NCBI RefSeq assembly: GCF_015355755.1
Contig: NZ_JACVEE010000007.1
Location: 134,700-198,699 of the forward strand
Length of the DNA: 64,000 bases
Reading direction: 5' to 3'
Source of the DNA: Nocardia sp. XZ_19_385
GTDB lineage: Bacteria > Actinomycetota > Actinomycetes > Mycobacteriales > Mycobacteriaceae
The position numbers and the translations under genes were made by a program. The first letter of the stretch is position 1, and each line of letters opens with the position of its first letter. This document shows, one piece after another, positions 63,834-64,000 of the stretch. A model generated the notes under the pieces. It had not been told where the DNA came from. It did not search any database and worked only from the letters and a program-made list of their open reading frames with translations.

Positions 63834-64000
63834 CTAGGCGGCGGGGGTGGTCGTCCCGATATCGGTTGTCTCTGGCCCGATCGGCGCGCTGGGGCGGGGG
63901 TGGGCGAGGATCGCGGTGGTGTCGGCGTGGCGCTCGATGACGGCGCGGGCCACATCGACCAGGCGGGTGCGGGTGGCGCGGGCGTGGGCGCGCATCGCTG
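63834..64000 (-). CDS. Hypothetical protein, C-terminal part only (continues beyond window)
   Basis: A minus-strand frame runs in from the right edge and stops at 63834. The visible ~54 residues read RAHARATRTRLVDVARAVIE then RHADTTAILAHPRPSAPIG and a Thr/Pro tail. This is an amphipathic helix followed by a disordered end. The family cannot be assigned from this piece. Confidence 0.4.
   Translation of the reverse strand, partial: AMRAHARATRTRLVDVARAVIERHADTTAILAHPRPSAPIGPETTDIGTTTPAA

Noticed and set aside
1..64000. CRISPR array, tRNA, rRNA or replication origin
   Set aside because: No regularly spaced repeats, tRNA-like cloverleaf, rRNA sequence or origin-type iterons were seen on reading through both strands.

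Overview
The window is high-GC DNA with many GTG starts and dense ATGA/GTGA start-stop overlaps. It encodes WS/DGAT acyltransferase, FAAL ligases, a soluble acyl-ACP desaturase, Baeyer-Villiger-like flavoproteins and a TIGR00027-type methyltransferase. This set points to a mycolic-acid actinomycete, most likely Nocardia or a close relative. That assignment is inferred from gene content; no rRNA or tRNA gene is present to confirm it.

Layout. (a) 1-6354 (+): three paralogous FAD monooxygenases with an HSL-type hydrolase and an SRPBCC protein. (b) 6355-11472: small housekeeping or unknown genes (STAS protein, DUF1508 protein), then a patatin-like lipase and a WS/DGAT enzyme on the minus strand. 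(c) 12069-16157 (+): a four-gene translationally coupled cassette, FAAL - P450 - acyl-ACP desaturase - ACP. (d) 35319-16929 (-): SAM methyltransferase, highly reducing PKS (KS-AT-DH-MT-ER-KR-ACP), an unusual Cys-type thioesterase, then a PKS of 6-MSAS-like layout (KS-AT-DH-KR-ACP) and a methyltransferase-MaoC fusion. This block is interrupted by an IS3-family element (24141-25455) with paired ends and a 3-bp target duplication. (e) 35.9-37.8 kb: transposase wreckage plus a 196-bp second copy of the 3' end of the patatin gene. (f) 59409-38167 (-): a nine-gene, roughly 21-kb apparent operon, ACP - P450 - KAS III-like - PfaD-like - PfaA-like - PfaB/C-like - FAAL - small basic protein - UbiB-type kinase, with an XRE/HTH regulator just upstream. 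(g) 61.6-64 kb: a broken SMP-30-like gene, an IS110 remnant and an unidentified partial gene.

How it may work together (inference). Block (f) looks like a secondary-lipid factory of the PUFA-synthase type, with its own carrier protein, P450, chain-initiation or transfer enzyme and acyl-adenylating ligase. Cassette (c) would activate a fatty acid, load it on a dedicated ACP, and desaturate and oxidise it there. Its product could feed a PKS or the Pfa-like line. Both (c) and (f) pair a P450 with a stand-alone ACP, and the two P450s look paralogous. Mobile-element debris lies at most borders between these blocks, so the region appears to have been assembled from modules. The 196-bp direct repeat brackets about 27 kb that contains blocks (c) and (d).
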